Notes under the pieces: model-generated
What the model was told of the DNA's origin: nothing
Database searches by the model: none
Seen by the model: only the letters and a program-made list of their open reading frames with translations
Shown: positions 1 to 5,388 of the stretch, one piece after another
Layout of the letters: each line of letters opens with the position of its first letter
Numbering within the stretch: position 1 is the first letter of the stretch
Program-made: the position numbers and the translations under genes
Source of the DNA: Bacilli bacterium
GTDB lineage: Bacteria; Bacillota_I; Bacilli_A; RF39; UBA660
Length of the DNA: 5,424 nt
Assembly: GCA_024698845.1 (NCBI GenBank)
Contig: JAILQR010000004.1
Coordinates: forward strand, 1 to 5,424
Direction of reading: 5' to 3'

Positions 1-357
1 ATACCTATATTTTTATATCAAAAATTTAAAATGAATAAAAATATATTTATGAAAATATTTATAACATTACCTATAGTATATTTCGTGTATATTATAGGCT
101 ATAAAGATATTTATAATTTACTACCATTTATTGCACTTTTAGTAGAGATATATTTAGTACCTGAACTTAATAATAATAAAAAGGTTGTTAGTATTTCACT
201 TAGATGTATTTTATTAATGACATACTTTTATCATAACAATTTAATTCTACTATTTATTTTAGAAACTATTGATTTAGCGTTCATGTATGGATATATGTTT
301 ATAAAGAAAATTGTTAGAGTATCTGATAGAGGAACAAGCCCTATAGGTAAATTGTAA
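1..357 (+). CDS. Small multi-pass membrane protein, probably 5'-truncated by the window edge
   Basis: The reading frame is open from base 1, so the gene may begin outside the window. The first ATG is at 31 (108 residues from there), but no Shine-Dalgarno sequence precedes it or the next Met codon at 49, which favours a truncated longer gene. Counting from ATG 31, hydrophobic segments lie at about residues 7-24, 30-44, 52-67 and 70-92. A short polar loop (ELNNNKK) separates segments 2 and 3, and a basic polar tail (KKIVRVSDRGTSPIGKL) probably sits in the cytoplasm. The arrangement, with LLPFIAL opening one helix and a charged NNNKK turn before the next, loosely resembles the C-terminal half of YgjV-type inner-membrane proteins (PF10688), but this is only a resemblance. 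No catalytic motif is visible and no function is assigned. The stop is TAA at 355-357, directly at the base of a probable terminator. Confidence 0.6.
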   Translation: MPIFLYQKFKMNKNIFMKIFITLPIVYFVYIIGYKDIYNLLPFIALLVEIYLVPELNNNKKVVSISLRCILLMTYFYHNNLILLFILETIDLAFMYGYMFIKKIVRVSDRGTSPIGKL

Positions 358-399
358 AGACTATGTCTTTATAAACTTTACCATAGTGCTTTTTATTTT
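356..399 (+). terminator. Probable Rho-independent terminator after the membrane-protein gene
   Basis: AAAGACTATG (356-365) pairs with CATAGT plus CTTT (382-392), with one bulged G at 388, and runs into a T-rich tract (TTTTT, A, TTTT at 390-399). The stem is AT-rich with a 16-nt loop, so it is only moderately convincing. Two other hairpins compete for the same bases: TAAAGA 355-360 with TCTTTA 366-371, and GTAAAG 354-359 with CTTTAC 376-381. Confidence 0.4.
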
Positions 400-408
400 G
401 ATTTAAAC

Positions 409-414
409 TATAAT
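409..414 (+). promoter_or_regulatory. -10 box (TATAAT) for the DUF402 gene
   Basis: A perfect TATAAT lies 20 bases before the ATG at 435. No good -35 hexamer is present 16-18 bases upstream, where TGCTTT (387-392) is a poor match. If this box is used, transcription would start near 421 and give a very short leader carrying the Shine-Dalgarno GGTGA (424-428, 6 nt from the ATG). Because the region just follows a terminator, a promoter is expected here. Confidence 0.45.
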
Positions 415-434
415 ACTTATTATGGTGAATAATA

Positions 435-992
435 ATGGAAATTAAAAAACGAGACATGATGATTTCTAATACACTTGTAGGTAAAGCTGATAAGTTATTC
501 TATTCTAAAGTAATAGAAGATAATAATTTTAAAGCTGTAGCAGGTATAGTTAAATGGACTAATGTATTAGAAAAAGTAGAGGTACATTATAATTTTAAAG
601 ATGAAGTTATTATTGATAATAATTATACATGGGTTGAAATAGCACCAATGGATAATAACTTTTGGATTAAAGCTATGTATGATGAAAAAGATAAATTAAT
701 AGAAGTATATATTGATATTACAAGAAAAAATAATTTTGATGATATTAGTAATCCTAAATATGAAGACTTATTTTTAGATATTGTTATACCTAGAAAAGGT
801 CATATTTATCAAATGGATGAAGTAGAATTAATGAAAGCGTATACTGAAAAAATAATAACTGAAGAAGAGTTCTATGGAGCTAAAAAAATTAGTAAAAAAT
901 TAGTTGAATACATTACTTCACATCATCAAGAATTTTTAGATTATCTTAAAAATTTAAAATTAGAACTTGAATACGAGATGGAAAATAGGTAA
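435..992 (+). CDS. DUF402 domain protein (YgaC/Ntdp-like nucleotide phosphatase superfamily)
   Basis: This is a 185-residue soluble protein with no signal peptide or membrane segment. The DUF402 (PF04167) core is recognisable at about residues 64-150: W66VEIAPMDNNFW77 (strands), D83-EKDKL-IEVYIDIT (92-96), YEDLFLDIVI (109-118), a Gly turn (G122), then the acidic DEVELMKAY (128-136) and ITEEEFYGA (141-149). These match the usual YiDI..., Y.DLfLDvvv..G and lDe.EL..A signatures. The acidic residues D94, D111, D115, D128 and E131 are the likely divalent-metal ligands. Relatives such as Staphylococcus aureus Ntdp hydrolyse nucleoside tri- and diphosphates and B. subtilis YgaC is a homologue, while other DUF402 proteins are fused to RNA-binding domains. 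A nucleotide phosphatase role here is family-based inference. The start is fixed by GGTGA at 424-428. The C-terminal 30 residues form a charged helix, and the 3' end of the gene doubles as the left arm of its own terminator. Confidence 0.85.
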   Translation: MEIKKRDMMISNTLVGKADKLFYSKVIEDNNFKAVAGIVKWTNVLEKVEVHYNFKDEVIIDNNYTWVEIAPMDNNFWIKAMYDEKDKLIEVYIDITRKNNFDDISNPKYEDLFLDIVIPRKGHIYQMDEVELMKAYTEKIITEEEFYGAKKISKKLVEYITSHHQEFLDYLKNLKLELEYEMENR

Positions 993-1019
993 AATACTAT
1001 ATACCACTCGTATTTTTTT
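970..1019 (+). terminator. Rho-independent terminator overlapping the 3' end of the DUF402 gene
   Basis: AATACGAG (970-977) and TGG (979-981) pair with CCA (1004-1006) and CTCGTATT (1007-1014), giving 11 base pairs with a single bulged A at 978. The following T run extends to 1019. The left arm lies within the last codons of the gene and the stop codon TAA (990-992) lies in the loop. A competing hairpin, ACTCGTA (1006-1012) with TATGAGT (1019-1025), uses the same right arm. Confidence 0.65.
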
Positions 1020-1054
1020 ATGAGTAGAATATTATTTCGGTAGGAGTATTAATA

Positions 1055-1561
1055 ATGGGTAAGAAAACCAAAAGAAAATCAAGCGGAATATATAAAGAGG
1101 TTGCCCTTGGGCTTGATCCCAAAAATGCTATTCTTGGAAAAGAAAAAGATATTTATAGTATTTTAACTAGTGATGAGAATGCTATTACAGATATGATTTC
1201 AGGTGTTGAAGATCCTATATTATCTGTTTCATTATTTATGGACTCTAATGCTGTTTATCATTCATTTGATAATGGAGAACACTCTTATATCTGTTTAATT
1301 GATGGAGCAGTTTTAGAAAATGTTGTTTTAGTAAGAAGAGTAGAATCTTATGTAAAACTAAAAAATAATGGAGTAGTTACAGCTGAATATCCTGTGTTAT
1401 CAAATGATTATGTAGTTTGTGAACTAGGTACTTTAACTAACGCTATAGGTTCAAGTAATATTAAAAGTTTTAAACAAATTACTGAAATTGTAACATACGG
1501 AGACATATTTAGAGTTAAAGTTAATAGCAAACAAAAAGTAAGGGAAAAAGTAGGTAACTAA
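1055..1561 (+). CDS. Hypothetical protein, first gene of a coupled pair
   Basis: I do not recognise this 168-residue protein. The start is well supported by AGGAG at 1042-1046, 8 nt before the ATG. The N-terminus is highly basic (KKTKRKSS, residues 3-10), which could bind nucleic acid or ribosomes. Residues 16-50 look helical. About 55-155 alternate hydrophobic residues as in a mainly beta domain: SVSLFMD, SYICLID, AVLENVVLVRRV, DYVVCELG, TEIVTYGDIFRVKV. The C-terminal tail is basic (KQKVREKVGN). There is no signal peptide, no transmembrane helix, and no Cys cluster or catalytic signature, so a cytoplasmic location is likely. The next gene starts one base after its stop, so the two are probably co-transcribed and translationally coupled. 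No strong promoter is visible between 993 and 1054; TAGAAT (1025-1030) lacks a matching -35 box. A GC-rich patch near the 5' end (1099-1120) differs from the rest of the gene. Confidence 0.75.
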   Translation: MGKKTKRKSSGIYKEVALGLDPKNAILGKEKDIYSILTSDENAITDMISGVEDPILSVSLFMDSNAVYHSFDNGEHSYICLIDGAVLENVVLVRRVESYVKLKNNGVVTAEYPVLSNDYVVCELGTLTNAIGSSNIKSFKQITEIVTYGDIFRVKVNSKQKVREKVGN

Positions 1562-1562
1562 T

Positions 1563-1970
1563 ATGGAAATAACAAGTGAGCAGGAGCTCATAAATTATCT
1601 TAATCAAGTAGTTACAACAGATGATATTGTTGTTAGATTTGATTTTGATTTTGTAATAAATCTAGAAAGTGAAGTTGATTCAATATTTAAACTTGATGGT
1701 TTTGAAACAACTAATATAGAACAAACTAATAGTTTAAATAAAAATGTAAAAAGAGCTAAAGAATATGGAATAAACTACAACGCATTTGCTAAGATGTTAT
1801 TTCTAAGTGGATATCAACTTGTATTTACCACATATTGTGAAGGTGAAAAGTATTCAGCGAAGACATTAGATGCTTTGTTTAAACTTAATAGAGATATTGA
1901 ATTAGATGATCAATTTTTTGTTGAGATATCTAAAAAAACTAGAGTAAGAAAAAAGAATGGAATCAAATAA
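1563..1970 (+). CDS. Hypothetical small protein, second gene of a coupled pair
   Basis: This 135-residue protein is not recognised. Its ATG follows the upstream TAA after a single base. The only Shine-Dalgarno candidate is a weak TAGG (1551-1554) inside the end of the preceding gene, so translation probably depends on ribosomes finishing that gene. The N-terminal half is acidic: SEQELINYLNQ as a helix, then VVRFDFDFVINLESEVD as strands. A basic stretch (KNVKRAKEYG, about residues 60-69) begins a probable helical segment that continues as NYNAFAKMLFLSGYQLVF. Helices at KTLDALFKLNRDIELDDQF and a very basic tail (KKTRVRKKNGIK) close the protein. There is a single Cys, no membrane segment and no catalytic motif. 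The charge-segregated layout would suit a protein or RNA partner of its upstream neighbour, but that is speculation. The last codons form the left arm of the terminator and the stop codon lies in its loop. Confidence 0.7.
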   Translation: MEITSEQELINYLNQVVTTDDIVVRFDFDFVINLESEVDSIFKLDGFETTNIEQTNSLNKNVKRAKEYGINYNAFAKMLFLSGYQLVFTTYCEGEKYSAKTLDALFKLNRDIELDDQFFVEISKKTRVRKKNGIK

Positions 1971-1988
1971 TTGATTTCATTCTTTTTT
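1949..1988. terminator. Strong bidirectional Rho-independent terminator between convergent genes
   Basis: An 18-bp stem pairs 1949-1966 with 1971-1988, with one G-U pair (1960/1977) and a 4-nt loop ATAA (1967-1970). Six A bases open the left arm and six T bases close the right arm, so it presents a U tract when transcribed from either strand. It serves the + strand gene ending at 1970 and the - strand gene ending at 1987. The + stop codon lies inside the loop and the - stop codon (1987-1989) sits at the stem base. Confidence 0.9.
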
Positions 1989-2901
1989 ATTTACTTCTAA
2001 TACCTTGATAATAATTTCTTTTTTTCATTTCTTTATCTATATCATTTAATAAGACAAATTTTTTGATTAACCATCTAGGTTCAATTAAGTCTTCTAATAT
2101 TGGATCTCCTGTTATTCTTTCAATAACAATTTTTTCGTCGAGATAGGTTAATTGTTCACATACGATATCAATGTACTCATCTTTAGATAAAACATGAAAT
2201 GGTTTTTCTTTATATATGTCTGCAAGCTTCGTATTTTCAATGATATGAAGCATATGTATTTTAACAGCATCTACTTTTAAATTGTTTATAAATTTTGCAG
2301 TATTTATCATCATATCTTTTGTTTCGTTAGGTAAGCCATTTATTATGTGTGCAACTACAAATATATTTCTTTCTTTTAACTTATTAACAGCATCTTCAAA
2401 ATCTTTAACTGTATGACCTCTATTTATATATTCTAAGGTTTCATCATAGCTTGATTGAAGACCAAGCTCAATTGTTAAAAAAGTTCTTTTATTAATATCT
2501 TCTAGATAATCAAGTAGTTCATCACTTATACAATCAGGCCTTGTTGCAATTGATAAACCAACAACGTTATCTTCTTTTAATAATGGCTCATATATTTCTT
2601 TTAATTTATCAACAGATGCATATGTATTTGTGTTTGCTTGAAGATATGCTATGTAGTAACTATCTGGCCATTTTCTAAGCATAACATTTTTAACTTCCTC
2701 AAATTGTTCTTTTAAACTTTTATTATTATCGACTATATTTGATTTACTTCCATCACTACAAAATATGCATCCACCTGTACTTTTATTAGGACATGAAAAA
2801 TTAGCATCCAAAGCTACTTTGAATACTTTCTTTCCAAATTTATTTTTAAGAAAATAATTGAATGTATGATATCTTTTATTATCTAGTGTGTATAAAAACA
2901 T
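1987..2901 (-). CDS. ytqA: TIGR01212-family radical SAM protein (YtqA/YhcC-like)
   Basis: This is a cytoplasmic radical SAM protein of 304 residues, counting from the ATG at 2901. The [4Fe-4S] motif is CPNKSTGGCIFC, with Cys at about 37, 45 and 48, in the Cx7Cx2C spacing of this family; canonical Bacillus YtqA has a longer gap. Further family signatures in order are NKRYHTFN near the N-terminus, KVALDANFSCPN, IAYLQANTNTYA (about 85-96), GLSIATRPDCI (115-125), TIELGLQS (143-150), RGHT, HIINGLPNET (185-194), ERITGDP (261-267), LIEPRW (272-277) and a C-terminal NYYQG. The length suits the family, and the protein looks intact. In B. subtilis the gene adjoins ytqB, a tRNA methyltransferase, but no such neighbour is visible here and the reaction catalysed is not established from sequence. 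The ATG at 2901 is preferred over an in-frame TTG at 2910 because AAAGGGA (2918-2912) is 10 nt from the ATG but almost abuts the TTG. It converges with the upstream pair and diverges from the GH31 gene. Confidence 0.92.
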   Translation of the reverse strand: MFLYTLDNKRYHTFNYFLKNKFGKKVFKVALDANFSCPNKSTGGCIFCSDGSKSNIVDNNKSLKEQFEEVKNVMLRKWPDSYYIAYLQANTNTYASVDKLKEIYEPLLKEDNVVGLSIATRPDCISDELLDYLEDINKRTFLTIELGLQSSYDETLEYINRGHTVKDFEDAVNKLKERNIFVVAHIINGLPNETKDMMINTAKFINNLKVDAVKIHMLHIIENTKLADIYKEKPFHVLSKDEYIDIVCEQLTYLDEKIVIERITGDPILEDLIEPRWLIKKFVLLNDIDKEMKKRNYYQGIRSK

Positions 2902-2911
2902 ATATATCAAA

Positions 2912-2918
2912 TCCCTTT
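2912..2918 (-). promoter_or_regulatory. Ribosome binding site that decides the radical SAM start
   Basis: On the - strand AAAGGGA (2918 down to 2912) lies 10 nt before ATG 2901 but only one base before TTG 2910. The ATG start, giving 304 residues, is therefore preferred over the longer 307-residue reading. Confidence 0.7.
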
Positions 2919-2922
2919 AAGT

Positions 2923-2951
2923 ATTATAACAATAAATAATTGTTTTGTTAA
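2923..2951 (-). promoter_or_regulatory. SigA-type promoter for the radical SAM gene
   Basis: On the - strand there is a -35 box TTAACA (2951-2946, five of six to TTGACA), a 17-bp spacer, and a perfect -10 TATAAT (2928-2923). The predicted transcription start is near 2916, which would leave a leader of only about 15 nt beginning around the Shine-Dalgarno sequence. Confidence 0.75.
2928..2944. repeat. Inverted repeat AACAAT-N5-ATTGTT in the divergent promoter region
   Basis: Perfect 6-bp arms (2928-2933 and 2939-2944) flank AAATA. The repeat touches the -10 box of the leftward promoter, lies mostly in its spacer, and overlaps the putative -35 of the rightward promoter. A second overlapping arm pair, TAACAA (2927-2932) with TTGTTA (2945-2950), also exists. 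The site is well placed to be a regulator operator, but in such AT-rich DNA short inverted repeats also arise by chance. Confidence 0.35.
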
Positions 2952-2968
2952 ATCATATATGTTAGAAT
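2940..2968 (+). promoter_or_regulatory. Probable promoter for the GH31 gene, extended -10 type
   Basis: TAGAAT (2963-2968) is preceded by TGT (2960-2962), forming an extended -10 element. A weak -35, TTGTTT (2940-2945), lies 17 bp upstream. It is directly back to back with the -35 of the leftward promoter (2946-2951). The Shine-Dalgarno AGGAAGGG (2978-2985) follows, 9 nt before ATG 2995. Confidence 0.5.
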
Positions 2969-2994
2969 ATGAATAATAGGAAGGGTGTTGACAG

Positions 2995-5388
2995 ATGATG
3001 AATCAGGCTGGTCAAAACAATGCTGTCTTTAAAGGTAGTAAATATCGCATTACTGTTTTATCTGAACGTCTAATTAGACTTGAATATCACCCTGAAGGTA
3101 AATTCTTAGATGAGAAAACAGAATTTGCTATTAATAGAAACTTCCCAGCTTTTGAATATAAGGTTCAACAAGATGGACAATTTTTACAAATATCTACAAG
3201 TTACTTTGTTTTAACATATAAAAAAGAAGCACCATTTAGTGCTGCTAAATTTGCACCTGATGCAAACTTAAAAGTTACACTTGTCAACACTGATAAGTAT
3301 TGGTATTTTAATCATCCTGAAGCAAGAAACTTTGGTGGTAGTGCTATATCATTAGATGCTAATGGAACTAATACTAAATTATCTAGAGGTTTATACTCAA
3401 CTGATGGTTTTGCATCTGTTGATGACTCTAAATCTTTAATTATAGATAATGATGGATTCATAATAAAACCTGATGATAATAATAGAGTGGATACATATTT
3501 GTTTATGTATAGACGTGATTTTGGTTTATGTTTAAAAGATTATTTTCATCTAACTGGTAAACCTGCATTAATACCTAGATATGCTCTTGGTATTTGGTGG
3601 AATAGAGAAAAAATATATACTGATGAAGATATTAAGAAGATTATTCATACGTTTAATAAATATAAAATACCTCTATCAGTTGTTTTATTAACTGATTTTT
3701 GGCACATTAAAGATTCAAGAAATTTAGATAAATATAAAACAGGTTATACATTTAATCCTGGATTATTCCCAGATCCATTTGATTTTACTAACTATCTTCA
3801 TGAAAGAGGAGTTAGAGTAGGTTTAGCAATAGATCCATATGAAGGAATATATCCACATGAACTTATGTATAAAGAAATTAAGCAAGAATTAGGTCTTGAA
3901 GGTGAAAAAGATAAAGTTATACCATTTAATGCTTTTGATAAAAAAACATTAAATGTATATTTTAATAAATTAATATCACCACTAGTTCATGATGGTATTG
4001 ATTTTTTCTGGATAGATTATAAAAAGGATTTATCAACTCTTAAAGCACTTGATTATTATCATTATAGTGATTTATTTATTAAATCAAATAATAGACCACT
4101 ATTACTTTCTAGAAATACTATGTCAGCTGCTCATAGGTATCCAATTCATTATTCTGGTGAAACAACTGTAAGCTGGGATACTTTAAATTATTTACCAGCA
4201 TTTAATTCATCAGCATCTAATATAGGATTATCTTGGTGGAGCCATGATGTTGGTGGATTTAAAGAAGGTATAGAAGATAGTGAACTATATATGAGATATG
4301 TTCAATTTTCTACATATTCTCCTATATTTAGATTTGCGGCAAAAAGAGGTCCTTATTATAAAAGAGAACCATGGCTTTGGGATGTTAAAACATTTAATGT
4401 AGTTAGAGATTATTGTTCACTAAGACAAAGATTAATTCCATATATATATTCTGAAGGATATAAATATAGTAATACTGGTATGCCTCTTGTACAGCCTTTA
4501 TACTATACTAATCCTGAAGTATATGATGAGCCACAATATAAAAATGAATATTTCTTTGGTACTGAATTATTGGTATCTCCGATAACAAAGAAAAAAGATG
4601 AAATCATGAACCGTGTCGTTCAAAGAATTTATCTACCTAAAGGTATGTGGTACGATTTTAAAACAGGTAAAAAATTCCCAGGTAATAAAAGATACATTGC
4701 TTTCTATAAGGACGAAGATTATCCAGTATTTGCTAAAGCTGGAACTATAGTACCTTTATCTGTATTTGATGAAAATATAAATGTATCTAATATTCCATCA
4801 AAGATGGAAATACATATATTCCCTGGAGAAAGCAATACATATAAATTATATGAAGATGATGGTGTAACTAAGTTATATGAAAAAGGTTATTACACAATAA
4901 CTACAATTGATTATAACTACATGCAAAATAATTACACATTAATCATTAGACCATCAGAAGGTAAAAATGGTATATTACCCCCAACAAGAGACTATGTTGT
5001 AAGATTTAGAAATACAAGACAAGCAGATGATGTTGTTATATATGTAGATCAAAGTAAAGCTGATTTAGAATATGAAACATATCAAGATGATACCGATTTT
5101 ATTGTATCTATTAAAGATGCTCCAACTACTAAACAATTAACTATTAATTGTAAGGGTAAAGATATCGAAATAGATGCAGTTCGTATTATTAATGAAGATA
5201 TTAACTCAATCATTAGTGATTTAGGTATAAGAACAATGCTAAAAGAAAGAATAGCAGCTATCATCTTTAGTAAGGATTTATCTATACGTAAAAAACGTAT
5301 TATGATAAGAAAATTAAAAAAAGATGGTTTATCAAGTTTATTCATTAGAATGTTCTTAAATTTACTTGAGTATATATCTCAGTTATAA
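2995..5388 (+). CDS. Glycoside hydrolase family 31 protein (alpha-glucosidase/xylosidase-like), atypical active site
   Basis: This is a 797-residue cytoplasmic protein with no signal peptide. It has a GH31 N-terminal beta-sandwich (about 10-190), a TIM barrel beginning at PRYALGIWW (194-202) and running to about 485, a proximal beta domain, a DUF5110-like domain (about 602-690, with LYEDDGVTKLYEKG at 618-631) and a helical basic C-terminal extension (about 722-797). The predicted nucleophile is D341 in FFWIDYKK. Also conserved are R373 (LLSRN), RYPI (381-384), WWSHDVGG (414-421), R446 and REPW (457-460). The order matches a bacterial GH31 branch with WIDWQQ and FSGD...WWSHDIGG signatures. The acid/base position is Glu389 (SGETTVSW) in place of Asp, the DMDWH motif reads TDFWH (233-237), and the usual RLH reads RFA (446-448). 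The sugar substrate cannot be assigned and activity is uncertain. The start is ATG 2995 with AGGAAGGG upstream; ATG 2998 is also possible. The stop codon lies in a 40-bp inverted copy of this gene at the window end, so the true C-terminus may differ by a few residues or more. Confidence 0.9.
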   Translation: MMNQAGQNNAVFKGSKYRITVLSERLIRLEYHPEGKFLDEKTEFAINRNFPAFEYKVQQDGQFLQISTSYFVLTYKKEAPFSAAKFAPDANLKVTLVNTDKYWYFNHPEARNFGGSAISLDANGTNTKLSRGLYSTDGFASVDDSKSLIIDNDGFIIKPDDNNRVDTYLFMYRRDFGLCLKDYFHLTGKPALIPRYALGIWWNREKIYTDEDIKKIIHTFNKYKIPLSVVLLTDFWHIKDSRNLDKYKTGYTFNPGLFPDPFDFTNYLHERGVRVGLAIDPYEGIYPHELMYKEIKQELGLEGEKDKVIPFNAFDKKTLNVYFNKLISPLVHDGIDFFWIDYKKDLSTLKALDYYHYSDLFIKSNNRPLLLSRNTMSAAHRYPIHYSGETTVSWDTLNYLPAFNSSASNIGLSWWSHDVGGFKEGIEDSELYMRYVQFSTYSPIFRFAAKRGPYYKREPWLWDVKTFNVVRDYCSLRQRLIPYIYSEGYKYSNTGMPLVQPLYYTNPEVYDEPQYKNEYFFGTELLVSPITKKKDEIMNRVVQRIYLPKGMWYDFKTGKKFPGNKRYIAFYKDEDYPVFAKAGTIVPLSVFDENINVSNIPSKMEIHIFPGESNTYKLYEDDGVTKLYEKGYYTITTIDYNYMQNNYTLIIRPSEGKNGILPPTRDYVVRFRNTRQADDVVIYVDQSKADLEYETYQDDTDFIVSIKDAPTTKQLTINCKGKDIEIDAVRIINEDINSIISDLGIRTMLKERIAAIIFSKDLSIRKKRIMIRKLKKDGLSSLFIRMFLNLLEYISQL
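5150..5189 (+). repeat. Left arm of a 40-bp perfect inverted repeat (inside the GH31 gene)
   Basis: These 40 bases are exactly complementary, in reverse, to 5385-5424. They encode about residues 719-732 of the GH31 protein and fit its reading frame, so this copy appears to be the original. Confidence 0.95.

Noticed and set aside
1055..1970. Toxin-antitoxin interpretation of the small gene pair
   Set aside because: The gene order and coupling would fit, but neither protein shows a known toxin fold, nuclease motif or DNA-binding antitoxin domain, so the label is not supported.
2908..2910. TTG start for the radical SAM gene
   Set aside because: The Shine-Dalgarno would be only about one base away. 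ATG at 2901 has proper spacing and still includes the whole conserved N-terminus.
2988..2993. A perfect TTGACA hexamer just before the GH31 start codon
   Set aside because: There is no -10 box at the right distance downstream, and it lies between the Shine-Dalgarno and the ATG, so it is most likely coincidence.
5082..5345. An 87-codon open frame on the - strand inside the GH31 gene
   Set aside because: It lies wholly within a confident GH31 coding region on the opposite strand. Its hydrophobic, Ile/Ser/Leu-rich translation is what the antisense of AT-rich coding DNA gives, and no Shine-Dalgarno was seen to support it.
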